The position numbers and the translations under genes are program-made. Positions 11,989-23,469 of a stretch of 64,000 bases of DNA are shown here, in pieces. The stretch's first letter is position 1; each line of letters opens with the position of its first letter. A model generated the notes under the pieces. The model made no database searches, was not told the DNA's origin, and worked only from the letters and a program-made list of their open reading frames with translations. Source of the DNA: Chinchilla lanigera (Eukaryota > Chordata > Mammalia > Rodentia > Chinchillidae); the NCBI RefSeq assembly GCF_000276665.1, contig NW_004955472.1, forward strand, positions 9,349,810 through 9,413,809, written 5' to 3'.

Positions 11989-12073
11989 GGTTTTTCTCCG
12001 GTACCGGGAACCGAACTCATGACCTTGCGCTTGCCAGGCATGCGCTTTGCCGCTGAGCTAAACCCCCAGCCCC
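11989..12073 (-). mobile_element. ID-type SINE with 15-bp target duplication
   Basis: Reverse complement of the ID consensus, from 'ggtttttctccggtaccggg' to 'gctaaacccccagcccc'. The direct repeat 'attttttattttctt' sits on both sides (ending 11988; within 12074-12091). The T-rich target fits L1 endonuclease priming. Confidence 0.9.
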
Positions 12074-12091
12074 ATTATTTTTTATTTTCTT

Positions 12092-12335
12092 AAACAGGTG
12101 AAAATTTTGGCGATGTTAGGCCTGAGGAACAACGACTGCACGTGAAAGCCCTTAAGGCAAAGATGGATGGAGCTGTCCTCTTGAGCCCTCCTCAAAGGAA
12201 TCTTCCAAATGCAGATCTGAGGGCCGCAATCACTCCGGGTGGGGGTGGGAACAGGACAGCAGCTATTGTTTGGGACATCACCTTATTTGTTGGCTGTCAG
12301 CCTTCAGGGGAAATGAAATGAAGAAACTATCTCTT
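12092..12335. other. Unique GC-richer stretch
   Basis: Contains several CpGs, and a G-rich run near 12236-12250 ('ccgggtgggggtggg'). No open frame and no repeat signature. It may be a conserved or regulatory non-coding stretch; the sequence alone does not decide. Confidence 0.2.
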
Positions 12336-12629
12336 CTGAAAAGTAAATGTCCTCTATGCTAGGGAAATTTTTCATAACATCTAGAGAAATGGAACATTAA
12401 TTAGCAGCTTTTGTGGTTTGATTGCAGGAAAACATAATGCTTAAAAGGCAAAAAGGGTCCAAACAAATGCCTTAAACTTTAAAGTGTACTAAATATTCTA
12501 ATGTGGTAATTCTGGAAAGGACCCTACATGTGAAATGGATTATCAGTTCATGCAAATATTGCTTATCAATGGATCATGATTTGAGGACCAAGAGTCTAAT
12601 CTTTGGAAGCATCCCCTTTTTTGATTTTT

Positions 12630-12820
12630 GAGGTTTTTTGTTGTTGTTGTTGTTGTTTTTGAGAAAGGATCTCGCTATGCAGTTCAGGCTGGCCTTGAAC
12701 TCACTTTGTAGCCCAGGTCTGACTCACTTTGTAGCCTCTGGTCTTGAACTCACAAGGATCCTCGTGCCTCAGGTTCTGGAGTGATGGGATTACAGGCATG
12801 CGCCACCATGCAAGGCAGCA
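12630..12820 (-). mobile_element. B1 SINE with internal duplication
   Basis: Reverse complement of B1. It begins with a (TTG)n-decayed A-tail, then 'gagaaaggatctcgctatgc', 'aggctggccttgaactcact', a repeated 'tcactttgtagcc' unit, and 'gtgatgggattacaggcatg'. The repeated 'ctcactttgtagcc' shows the internal duplication, here expanded further and rearranged. Confidence 0.9.
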
Positions 12821-14375
12821 CTTCCTTTTTTGGTTTTCACAAAGCATGTGATAAAATTAATGTAACTGCTAACTATAAGAATAAACTAATTACTGAATGG
12901 TTTTACCTTGAATGCCCTCCCTGAAAGTCTTTCAAGTAGTAATACACACATCTGCCTTGCCTAAGGTAGCCGTGCTTAAACATTCCTCTCTATGCCCTTT
13001 TCATCTTGATCATTCCATTTGTTTCTTCAATGCTAATATAATATCCTTGATATTCCAAACTATTTTCAGACTTCTTGACATACTTTTTGCCTATCATTTT
13101 GGTGCATGTCTTGACCATCATTGACTGAATGTATTTACCATACCACTGATCACCAGTTATTCAATGCACTCTGAAAACTTCATTGATTAATGTGTCTAAT
13201 GATTAAATTACCTAGTCAGAAATCAATATTGTATTTTTAATATGCCACAGAAATACTGCTTATTCTTCAACTCTGGAGAGACTAAAAGAATTATATTTCT
13301 TTATCTGAAATGGTGCCAGAGCAAATGGATAACCTAAAATGCAGTTCTTATCTTAAAGTTCAGACAGTAGCTATTCTCCCTTAGTAACAGAGTAAACTAT
13401 TCTTAATTACAGAAGTAGCACTTTTGGGACATGTTAGTCTTAATGTTAATCTATAAATTTAAATTAACAAGTAAACAGGTTTAGTAAATTGGTATGGATA
13501 TAATCACTGAGTATTAGGACTAAATATAGTACTTTGGAAATAGTTAGCTGGGCCCATAGCTTGTAGCTCAGAAACAAAGGCAATAGAAGATAGAAAAGTT
13601 TCTATGGCTAATTAACTTGTTAAGTAGAGCTGGTGTGATCAACAGTTCCTAAACTTACAGTTCTGGGGTCGATAGATCCAGAAACTGAGGTTCTGGTTAT
13701 AGGTTTTTATGAAGTCATAGTACTTTTGGGGTCTTGTTTCTCACATCTGAAAATTGAACTGTAATTTATCTATACAGTAACTCAGATTCAAATTCTTAGA
13801 TCCAATAACAGTAATACCAAAATACACAATATAAATTTTGCTAACACAATTTTATCTTTATTTTTAAATTATGTTTTATTTTTCTGCACAAAATTAAGAC
13901 AGAATTTCATAAAAAAATAATAGGAAAATAACAAGAGTTAATACATTGCATATTGTCAGGTTTCCATTTAAACAAATGCTATTCAATCTGAATAATTGTG
14001 AGAGTAACAGAATACTCACATGAGGTAGCATGGTGAATGACTATTTGCAGATCATAGATTCATTTTCAATTTCATAATTAGAGGTTTATTTGAAAATGAT
14101 ACTGGGTATTCGTATCAACATACAAGATATCACATCTCACCAGAGTTAATAGAAAAGTTTACATAACAAGCAAAAAATAAAATGTTAACTGAAATATTTA
14201 AAATCAGATTAACAAAATATAGAATCTTTGTTTCTATACTTTTAACCACTTAAAAACATGACATAAAAACTTGTGAGCTATATGATCACCATACTAATTG
14301 TGATAATATAGCACCTACAGATTTCTTTTGCCTTTTTTGACCACTATGGTTAGTCTACATTCATATAGATTGTGG
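12821..14375. other. Unassigned AT-rich DNA
   Basis: No repeat family or gene recognised. The 70-residue frame at 12912-13124 has no domain. Confidence 0.5.
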
Positions 14376-14384
14376 AGTGTGTGT

Positions 14385-14420
<36 letters not shown>
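14376..14420. repeat. (GT)n microsatellite
   Basis: Dinucleotide GT tract of about 45 bp with one 'at' interruption near 14388-14390. Confidence 0.98.
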
Positions 14421-14422
<2 letters not shown>

Positions 14423-15519
14423 GCCTACACACATCAGAGGCATAGGTTAAAGAGGTACTAATGTTTGGTTGCAAAATTCTTTTGTACCAAATGAAACATT
14501 GAAAATTTTTCTAGATTCTAAAGATATATTTTAGCTCAAATAAAATATTTATGTGACAAATAAGATAAAAGAAATGCCCTTTTCTTTTAACAGGTGAGCA
14601 ACGTTCAAATTTTTTTTTTCTTTTCAGTAGGTTGTAGAGGCTTAAGAAAATCAGTATTACCCAATGAAATCTCAAAACATGTGAACTGCACAAATGAGAA
14701 AAATAGACATTTTTTTCCTCCTCCTCTGAATTGCCTATTCAGCCTATACTGGAATAGAATCGGCCTTCTTAGAGTCATAAAAGCAACAAGGTGTCCAGTT
14801 ATTATCCCAGAAGGGAATCAGAGACTATTAACCAAGGAGTGTGTCTGGAACATTTTTTAACATCCCAAAGTTTGTAATGTTGCATATATCAGTTTGCTTC
14901 CCTATACAAGAACTGCCTGAGTGTTTGGTTCCATGGACATCAGGGGAAAGACTGGAAAGTCTGTCTCTCTTCACAGCTAAACACAAAGAACAAGCCACAA
15001 GAGATATGTTGGTGGTAAGAACTGCAATGTAAAGAGGAAAGGCGCCTGAGCTGTAAGGGCTGGCAGTACAGTTTAGGAAGCTGACTGTATTGCTGCTTAG
15101 AAGGTACCTACCATTTTTTATCCAAAACTGAGTATCTGAGATCATTTCAGTTATTTCAGGAGGTTCTTTGATTTATGGAGAACTGCTTACCCATTAAGAT
15201 CCACTGGAGAAGTTCCACACTTCACATTGCTTCAGCACAGCATCCTTAAAAAGCAGCTATGTTCTATCTAATCCCTGTAGAGAAAACAGTTCAAATTTGA
15301 TCATTTGGGGAATAGTGATAAAAGCATTTTGCTAACAGATGAGGAAAGGAAATCCCTCTACTGTCTGATGGTATCATCTGTTAGATAAAAGCTTCAGTCT
15401 GAGCAGAAACTAGTAGTCTGTCCTTGCACATTTACAAAGTGGAAACAGTTTACAAAATCTTACAACTTGCAGAGATGAAAGCTACGCCAATGCCCAGAAA
15501 GCTTTGTTGTTATCATTGC
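14421..15519. other. Unassigned DNA, no gene
   Basis: High-complexity sequence. Frames at 14594-14860 and 14828-15145 (minus, 105 residues) overlap on opposite strands. Neither shows a domain or splice context. Confidence 0.45.
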
Positions 15520-15900
15520 CTTATTAATGTTCATGCATTGTTGTGACACGAAGAATTATAATCATCAAGGGAAGTGACCTAATCAGGAAGAGAGACCTCA
15601 GCTAGCTAGAGTGTGGTAGATACCAGCTGTCAAATCTTGGTCCATGTAGATAAACACATTATTTATATGAAAGCTGTTTGCTGTTTGATAATTGTTCTGC
15701 TCTTTCCAGATTAGTCACCATTCTCTCATCCCGATCAATCCCCTCCTTTCCAAAACATACTTAATCAGAGGTCTTTATTTATCAAAAACACTTGAAGAAC
15801 CCGGATGAAGGCCTTATGTTGTAATTTGCATACTGATTCAAAAGAGATTGTCATTTTAATCACCAAAATATCTTTAGTAAGTATGATCGTCATGGAATTC
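15520..15900. other. Unique AT-rich stretch, possible conserved non-coding element
   Basis: High-complexity, non-repetitive, with octamer-like 'atttgcat' near 15823 and homeodomain-like 'taatca' sites. Candidate only. Confidence 0.2.
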
Positions 15901-16749
15901 TAAGTAAAAAGAAAGGGACACATTATACATTATATATCCTTCCCAGTGTCTTCCATGTGGACAATTAGAATTAATGCTTCTATGTGCATTTATACTTGTT
16001 GCTAATCTCGTTAAATTTGTTATTACTTTTACTATGTTTGGTAGAGTGTTTATAACATGATTGAATTATTGTGAACAGTTAAATAAAATGAATGAAAATA
16101 TTGCCTAAAATATTATGGTATAGTAGAAGCCATTGCTTATATTTTTTTACTTCAAAATTTTCTATGCATATTTTCAGGGTAATTAGCATCATATCATACA
16201 CAATTTTATATCTTATTTCATTTAAGAATGAGGTAAGCATTTATTAGACAAATATGCCAAAATCTAGTTATAAAATACTAATAATTATGATTTATCAAAT
16301 TCCATTGCATGTATAAATAAAAGTAATGGACACAGGAGCTAGTATCTAAGACATTTGAATTATGTAATAAACAGATTAATATATGGCATGTTCTTTGAAA
16401 TGAAAAATAAGAAATATGGGCACATGACATTCACAGCAGATAAAATTTGATTAGGAAAAACAGGTGAAAATGCTGAATTGGACTAGAATAAAGTGATTAA
16501 GCATACTTATAGTAAAAGGTCATTTCATGTTGCCGTTTGTAGAAATATGGAACTCTGAAATCATATTCCAATTTTGAGTGAAGATATAGTACAGTAATAT
16601 ATCTTAATCATAGCTATTAGAAGTACAAATTATTTTTACTGTTTTAAAAATTGTTATTATCTAGCAAAGTAAAATAGGTACACGTTCTAAGAATCAATAT
16701 TTCTATTTCTAAGTATAATACTATTCTATTTCCTATAGAAATTATGCAT
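15901..16749. other. Unassigned AT-rich DNA
   Basis: No gene or repeat recognised. Confidence 0.5.
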
Positions 16750-16990
16750 CATATAAAAAGTAGCATCGGTGTCTTCATAGTAATAAATTAAAAGCAGCAT
16801 AAATGTTTCTGACACAAGCAGCAAACCTCAAATTGTGGTATATTCACATACCAAAATATTTCAATACAGAGACATCAATTAATTAAATCCACCAGTATCA
16901 TTATCAATACACATAAATCACATAAGTATACTTTAATATTGATACAGAAGTAAATATATTCAGTATGGAGACATTTAGCTAAAGATGTAA
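16750..16990 (+). mobile_element. Probable ancient L1 3' end
   Basis: 'aattgtggtatattcacata' followed by 'atttcaatacagagacatca' resembles the sense L1 sequence before its 3' end (consensus 'aactgtggtatatccatacaatggaatactac'). Heavily diverged. Confidence 0.4.
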
Positions 16991-17018
16991 ACACTGAACT
17001 CTATAATATGCAGCTTGA

Positions 17019-17058
17019 CTGTGTCTACCTATCTACCTATCTACTTGCTTACCTATGT
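17019..17058. repeat. (CTAT/CTAC)n-type simple repeat
   Basis: Imperfect 8-mer 'ctacctat' repeated about four times ('tctacctatctacctatcta'). Confidence 0.85.
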
Positions 17059-17189
17059 CTGCACACATGCATGAATACTTATATGCACACATGCAAATCA
17101 TTGAAATGAGAAATATCTATATAAATATATTTCAAATACATAAAATATATTTCAAATGTATATAAAATATATTTCAAACATATGTATTT
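17059..17189. repeat. AT-rich imperfect repeats
   Basis: Three imperfect copies of 'aaatatatttcaaa' separated by about 20-25 bp (17122-17178). Confidence 0.75.
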
Positions 17190-17265
17190 GAAATCTATTA
17201 AAAGCTCTTTCATTTGGTTCAGAGTAAGAAGTAGCATCCAATGGAGCAGTTTCAATGGCTGCAAA
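17190..17265 (+). repeat. Copy A of a dispersed ~76-bp duplication
   Basis: Shares the exact core 'tcatttggttcagagtaaga' and flanking bases with copy B (18041-18116), about 850 bp downstream in direct orientation. Counted by eye, about eight of 75 positions differ. The sequence belongs to no repeat family I recognise. Confidence 0.85.
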
Positions 17266-18040
17266 AGAAATATATATATATATACTGTATATCTAATGTA
17301 TCATATATATTCACATCTATGTGTAGTCCATATTCACATATACCTGAGAACGATAAGCGCTCGATTAATCACAGTATATAACTTTGGAATGAAGAAAGTG
17401 TGATGTGTTCACAGAAAGACTTTATTGTATTTATCAAATTTTATTTCTTAAAATAGAAGAGGAAATACCTACACTGGGCTTTACCTAATGCCAAGCATTC
17501 ATGAGAGTATTTTGCATGTACCAATATATTTAGTTAGCCCAGTAATACTATTATTTAAATTCCATTTTAACTCCTCTTCAAGGATGACAGTTTGGGGGCA
17601 ACAAGATGATAAGTCATTTGCTAATGATCTTGTCATTTGGACAGGTGATCCAGTCCTAAATTTATGTTTACTGCATAAACCGCTTCAGTCTCTAGTGTGA
17701 ATAGCACAAGGGGATATGCAAATATCTTCATGAGATCCTTCCTAACTGTCACATATCTGAATGGTCTTTTATGGAAATTCAGGCCCTCGAAAGTTTATCT
17801 AGACCTGAAAGAAGACAATGTATTACAGAGGGAAAGACGTGGGATAGAGATGACTGGAGTTTTGTGCCTGACTTGAAAACATAAGATTAAGGTAAATTAC
17901 ACAGGTGAAAAATTCTGCACAACTCATGGTAATTTTAATAATCACCTGGCCTATTCCAATTCAGAATAATTTTAGAATTAACAGGATTTAAATACTGCCT
18001 TCACGTGATTTCAAAAAAAAAAAAACTTATGGGCAAGGTT
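17266..18040. other. Unassigned DNA between the duplicated copies
   Basis: Begins with a TA-rich tract (17270-17310). No gene. A short A-run at 18013-18025 sits just before copy B. Confidence 0.45.
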
Positions 18041-18116
18041 TGAACTCTATTAAATGCTTTTTCATTTGGTTCAGAGTAAGAAGTAGCACCCAGTGGAGCA
18101 GCTTCAGTGGCAGCAA
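18041..18116 (+). repeat. Copy B of the dispersed ~76-bp duplication
   Basis: Direct partner of 17190-17265. Similarity stops at the GC-richer segment that follows. The A-run immediately upstream could be a decayed retroposon tail, but orientation and boundaries are unclear. Confidence 0.85.
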
Positions 18117-18460
18117 GACAAGGACTGCGTGGTGACACACACTGCGATGCCTTTAACCTGTCAGACCCCCTCCCCACCACTCCCTGCTTGCTGGTGGCCC
18201 CAGGAGTCTGAGGAGCATTTATGAGGAGTCACAAACAGCAGAACATGGACAGCAGAACATACTTTTCTCTTCTCGGGGCAGACACAGGAAAAGAGGTGGA
18301 GGGAAATATTCCTTCTTCCACTGTGAGCACCGTGGACAATGAGGAGAACATCAGGGTCACAGGGCTTAAGCCACTTTTCCCCGTGGCATTTGTCTCAACT
18401 GCTTCCATAAGAATCATCACATTACATCACCTCTACTGCAGCACATGTTTTGCCTAAATG
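18117..18460. other. GC-richer unassigned segment
   Basis: Clearly richer in G+C than its surroundings, with a 78-residue frame at 18221-18457 on the plus strand and a 63-residue frame on the minus strand. Neither frame has a recognisable domain. An exon-like or old retroposed origin is possible but not supported. Confidence 0.3.
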
Positions 18461-19089
18461 TTTACTGATTTGCTTACTGTGATTTCTATGTTTGGCTTTC
18501 AAATTTGTCCTGCTTGACAAGAACCTTAACTTTCACGCAAACGTGATGCTGTTTGAAATTGTCACTGCAATATATAATGTCAATTAAGTGTTCAGGAAAA
18601 TTAAAGCTTTTTTGAGATTTGCATCAGAAGGGAATGCATGTGCTTGCATACAAATGCTCTTTCTTTTCTTATGAAACATTTTTGTAGTAGCAAAAAATGT
18701 GTTCTTTTGATTTATTCTAAAAATTAGAATTAATTCCTTACAATCACTGGCATGATCTTTCGTTTAAAACATTATTAATGATTTTTAATGCTGAAACTGA
18801 TTTCATTGTTTTTAATTAAAACTGGAGTTATATCAAAGTGCTACATACCATATTTAAAGTTTATGACTATTCAAGCAAATGAATTATTAGCAATATTTTT
18901 AATTGCATGAATAATTTATAACAAACAGGTTGAAAGTATTTCTATATATTACTTCAATGCTTTCAAATTTTCTATTGTTCTAAAATGATCATTATCTGAA
19001 GATTTTATTGTTGAACGTTGGGCTAAAATATTTAAGTAGAACATACATACCAAAATTAGTAACAAGCTTGAAAGTGTTATCATTAGTAT
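18461..19089. other. Unique AT-rich DNA
   Basis: No gene. 18500-18920 is high-complexity with many TAAT-type sites and could be conserved non-coding DNA. The evidence is composition only. Confidence 0.3.
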
Positions 19090-19400
19090 CTGAAATTTTT
19101 ATACATTTTTATCTTAAAAAATAAAAGGAAAACATATTAACAAACAGACATCCATTTACAAAACAGCATAAGAGCAATACAAACAAAACAGAGTTACAGA
19201 CAAAGTTGTAGGAAATTAACCATGGTTGTAGTACTACTTATTGATATCTTCAAAGTGGTTTCTCAGGAAAACAAATAGAGACATACAAGATTGATCAAAC
19301 AAGCAATCATTAACTGCTCCTTTCTGTAGGGCAATAGATGACAGTAGTACAACTATGTTAGCTATCCTGTACATACATACATACATAATTTCCCCTTGTT
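19090..19400 (-). mobile_element. Rodent L1 3' UTR (5'-truncated tail)
   Basis: Closely matches 39270-39560 by eye in the same orientation, sharing 'ttgatatcttcaaagtggtt' and 'actatcctgtacatacatac'. Starts at the T-rich L1 end ('ttttatcttaaaaaataaaa' in plus-strand reading). Truncated before any coding sequence. Confidence 0.75.
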
Positions 19401-19407
19401 AGTATCT

Positions 19408-19410
<3 letters not shown>

Positions 19411-19449
<39 letters not shown>
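19411..19449. repeat. (AG)n microsatellite
   Basis: Uninterrupted AG tract of about 39 bp next to the truncated end of the L1 tail. Confidence 0.98.
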
Positions 19450-19452
<3 letters not shown>

Positions 19453-19550
19453 CTTTTCAGAACATGAAGACACAGGCTTACCCACTCATTTTCAAACTTA
19501 AGAGAGTTAAAAACTCAAAATGTCAATGCTCAGAGCATTTAGCAACCGTT

Positions 19551-19688
19551 ACAAATATTCATCCCGGGGCTGGGGATTTAGCTCAGTGGCAAAAGCGCCT
19601 GCCTGGCAAGCGCAAGGTCGTGAGTTCGGTTCCCGGTACCGGAGAAAAACAAACAAACAAAAAAAAAACAACAACAAATATTCATCCC
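19551..19688 (+). mobile_element. Young ID SINE with perfect 15-bp target duplication
   Basis: The ID body (19566-19673) starts 'ggggctggggatttagctca', has A-box and B-box-like motifs, and ends in an AAAC-interspersed A-tail. The duplication 'acaaatattcatccc' is identical at 19551-19565 and 19674-19688. This marks a recent retroposition with a sharply defined empty site. Confidence 0.98.
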
Positions 19689-20566
19689 ACTTGGTGGATA
19701 TAACCCAGGAGCCAATGTGGATAATGTACACTATCATAACTGTTATGCTCTGTAAATATTTCACTTTACTAAATTTAGAAAGTAATCAAGCAATATATAA
19801 CTCCCTTTTAGGAAGTGAATATTCTTAAAAGACAACTAAAACTTTCTTGTCTACAGGAGTAGGGATATTTCTTAATAAGTAATCCAGATTTTGAAGTTTT
19901 GAAATTTGTGATTTTAGTTAGTAATGGCTAGGATCCAAAGGCTGACCACTATGTGGTACCAGTAGAGTTTGTCAACCAGAACATGTGTATGTGACTGTAC
20001 TTCTGTGATTCTCAGTAGGGTTATATACTAAGTTTTAGTGTGCTGTGTCTTCTCTTTATCTTCTCCTAATCCCGGCTGATTATTTTTCAAGCCGTGAGAA
20101 TAGTTCTTGGTAAATTAATTTAATCATATATGAAATAGCCAGAATCTAATGCTTCCTATCCACTATCAGTTAATAGATAACAGTGGTAATACAAATCCAA
20201 ATTCATCAGAACACTTCCAAAGTGATAGGATACCACATATTCATATATTATGTTAAAGTAAAGTAAATTTTTCTAAACGTACCTCTCACCATGTTGTGTC
20301 ACAGGATTCATAAAAGCAACATCTCTCTTGAGATCATATGTTTCTCTTGAGTGTCTACTTACTCCTGTGTTTATCTGAACTTTTGTTCTTTTGTATGGTA
20401 CCGAATCTTGATATTTACAAGTATCAATTTGTACCCTTGGAGATTTGTGATAATTCTGTTAAGGACTCTTCTTTGTTTAGCTAACCCTCTGGAGGCATGT
20501 GAGAAGCAAAGTTCCGTGACTAGAAGCTGCTATGCTTTAATTTGTATCAACACATGGTATCAAAGA
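19689..20566. other. Unassigned DNA, no gene
   Basis: No repeat or coding signal recognised. Confidence 0.5.
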
Positions 20567-20971
20567 TCATGAAAGCAATGTTTTCATCCAATTAAAGTCA
20601 CTAGAAGCTAATGGAAACTGCCCAGAGAATTTCCCTTTGTAAATTAAAGATACCCAACAAGGATTGTCACTTGACTTGCTTTCACTCGGCTTTGCATGGC
20701 ACCGATAGTGCTGGATAGCAGCAACAGTGGGGAGTTTGCCTTTGTGAAGGGCAATCACAGGGGAAGGAAAGATTAGCCAGAATTCGGTTAAGCTGCTACC
20801 AAAGTTTTGCTGTTTATTCCAATCATCTTCAAACTCATTAGGTCTACAAAATTGAGTTGCAAATCTCTGGAGCACATGCTTTATTAAGAGATGGCTGGAG
20901 CTTCCTCTTTTCCAGTTGGGTAGAAGCCCTGCAAGAGCTCTACTTTCCCCCCCAGGAGGATGTTGGCACAT
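20567..20971 (-). other. 134-residue open frame, probably not a gene
   Basis: This is among the longest uninterrupted frames in the window and starts with Met at 20971. It contains no signal peptide, transmembrane segment, zinc-binding or catalytic motif I recognise. Composition is high-complexity and a C8 run lies at 20947-20954. No poly(A) tail or flanking duplication indicates a processed pseudogene. Chance openness is the simplest reading; a decayed exon or conserved non-coding DNA are alternatives. Confidence 0.2.
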
Positions 20972-21345
20972 CTGTCAACAGCCCAAGCCAGAATCAAGAA
21001 GTGCCTCTGAGTGTGAAAGACTGCATTTTTTAAACATACTATTTTTGTACTCATGAGCTTAAATATTTTCTAGCATTTTAATCTGGCTCTGTAGTAATTT
21101 TAGCCATTTCTCATTTAGAAGTCTTTAAGTACAAATTGAGTCATCTAGCCAAATCTCTGGGGGTACCCAAATGCCAAAGGTGTCCCAGTGTCTGACATTT
21201 TCCATTTTATCCCTTTGTTCTCCCCCAATGAGCAAATCTTTGGACAGTGGTACATTTTTGGGACAGAATCACCTCTAGGAAGAGGTATGTGGTTATTTTG
21301 GTTTTCTTTTGTTTTTCTTTGGTTTTACTCTCCTATTTTACCTTT
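20972..21345. other. Unassigned DNA, no gene
   Basis: Nothing recognised. About 21290-21330 is a T/G-rich run. Confidence 0.5.
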
Positions 21346-21463
21346 CAGAGGGTTAAGACTAACAAAAAGATCCAGAAAATACTGGCTTCTCATACCGTGG
21401 CTTCCAGAGGGTTAAGACAGATGGAGAAGTCCAGAAAATACTAAATTGTGAGGACAAAGTCCC
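21346..21463. repeat. Imperfect tandem duplication, 59-bp period
   Basis: 'cagagggttaagac' occurs at 21346 and 21405, and 'tccagaaaatact' at 21371 and 21430; both pairs are 59 bp apart. The intervening bases are only partly alike, so the duplication is old. Confidence 0.85.
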
Positions 21464-22529
21464 CGAAGCAGCTAGGCTTAGAGCCATGGACTCCAAGCCC
21501 AAGGCAGGTCAGATGCCAGGATTTCAAAGGTCATGTAAAGATCAGCCAAAAACAAATTCCAGTAGAAGCCGGTTCAGGTGTCAGCAGATTTCTCACTGAG
21601 AGAACTGGCACTGCTTTGTTCTAGGATGTGTCTACACCACAATTATTCACAGTAAAGGATAAATAAAAAGGCCAAAAACCTAGTTGAACAATATAGCTCA
21701 TATGTAAGTTGAAATATAAGGGTATTTTTGTAATTTCATTTCATCATTTATACAAATTCAGAGCTTTTGTTTTTAGTAGAGAATTTGACTTTATAAATCA
21801 ATTTTAATTTTAAATAAAATACATTTCAATGAAAAAACGTATTTGGCCTTATAGAATATGCTGTAAATGTTTTAAGGTACACTACCTCAAGCTAAAGAAC
21901 ATAGAGTCAAGTCAAGCAATGGTATAAACAAAGCATAGAGAGAAAGGATATTAAAACAAGAAAGAATGAATAAAAGAGTGGTTTCAACCAGAATGATAAT
22001 GACATGGAGAGAACCCAATTAGGATATGTCTCTCTGCAAATGATACAAACTTTCTAAATCTCAGTTTTTCTTATCTCATTGAAACCTCTCTGTATTTTGA
22101 AATTGTTCGTAAGTATTTCTCAGTATAGTTATTTTCATTAAGTGGATGTGTGAATGTCTGTTTGTCCTCAATCTTGTTCTCCTAAAGTTCCTTGCTTCAA
22201 ATCTTAGCCACCGGCGTGTCATTTTATTGAATAGTAGGGCTAATAATTGGGTTCCAATGAATATTGCCCAAGTGGGAATTTCCTGCTTGGATTAAGCTTT
22301 CCCTGGAGTAAAACAGATTACATAGTTTGGAATCTTTATATATATATTTTTAATATCCAATGACCACAGAACTTGCTACAGCCCTGTCACAACACTTTAA
22401 TGATATACTTTTATTAGTGAGAACCAATAGCATCTTAATTACATAATTAAAAAACTGACAGGTACCAATAATAAATAATGGCAAGAAAATGAACTCATTT
22501 ACAAAAGGCGTAAACAGACAGAGATGTGC
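21464..22529. other. Unassigned DNA, no gene
   Basis: No repeat family recognised. A TA-rich stretch lies near 22337-22352. Confidence 0.5.
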
Positions 22530-22860
22530 CTCAGGACAAGAAAACAAAAGCCATTAACGAACATTCCATACAAAACAAATTACAATTTGCAGAAGGTGTA
22601 CAGAGAGTTCTCATTCTTTATCGACTGACAGCAGAGTGGAGCAGAAAGGGTTTTGCTGGGTTGGCCTGCTGCCCCGCCTGGCTGAATCCTGGGCTAGTTC
22701 CATCGCTACCGCCCAAATGCTCCTGTTCAAAGGGAAAGTGAGCCTCACTGACATTTGCCGCTGTCCTGCAAGGAGACCAACGCCAGAAGGCTCTGGTAAA
22801 ACTTTAAAAGTAACTTTGCAAATTATTGATTCTCTCCCAAAGGCATATGGTTAGCTTGTT
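22530..22860. other. GC-richer unique segment
   Basis: 22620-22800 is richer in G+C and CpG than its surroundings. Two overlapping plus-strand frames (22526-22741 and 22636-22854) lie here. They are in different frames and without a domain, so neither is supported as coding. Possibly conserved non-coding DNA. Confidence 0.25.
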
Positions 22861-23444
22861 ATTCTGCGTAATATCTTATATTTAACATAGCAGTTTTTAA
22901 AAACATAACAGTCTTTTACAACATGTTTTTTAAAATAAAATTGGTAATTTTTAGATTTAATTTTTAAAGTAGTCAACATTGTCAAAATATGAAGTCAAAA
23001 ACCTAAGCACTGTGGAAGAGTCATTCTGTAGTATGACATTTTATATATATTATTCGCACTATTGTGAAACTGATTATATAAAGCACTCTCATATGACAAA
23101 TAACCAAACTAATTTTTTGAGACTGTTCAGAAACCCACAAAATGTCATATAATTTAAGAATTTTAGACACAGAGTCTCATTCTAGGTCAGAATCTAAATC
23201 ATATTGTCTTTCCAGGGACATTACAAACGTTAAAACCATTCCCAAATGTTTTGTAGTAATGAAACCTGGAGTATCTTTTCTGGCAAACTTGGCTGAAACT
23301 TTCAACAAACCTTCTTTCCAACAATAAGTTATGAGCTGGCTTTTATTGGTCAAACACAACTCTAAAATAGTAATTAGAATAATTAAGTCAGCTAGAGAGC
23401 AAAGAAGCCTTAAAAGAATGAAAATTCTATAAGTACGTCAGAAG

Positions 23445-23469
23445 ATACCACATAAAAATACTTGTTTCA
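23445..23469 (+). repeat. Exact 25-bp dispersed repeat, copy 1
   Basis: Begins 'ataccacataaaaatac' and ends 'ttgtttca'. Identical to 24768-24792, 1.3 kb away in direct orientation. Flanks beyond it do not match. Confidence 0.95.

Noticed and set aside
16990..17300. CRISPR-like regularly spaced repeats
   Set aside because: Repeats are short A/T-rich microsatellite-type units with no conserved spacer length, in a mammalian-type genome.
19566..19640. Possible tRNA gene, because of A-box and B-box-like motifs
   Set aside because: The sequence matches the ID SINE seen many times here, with a poly(A) tail and target duplication; no cloverleaf stems checked by eye are complete.
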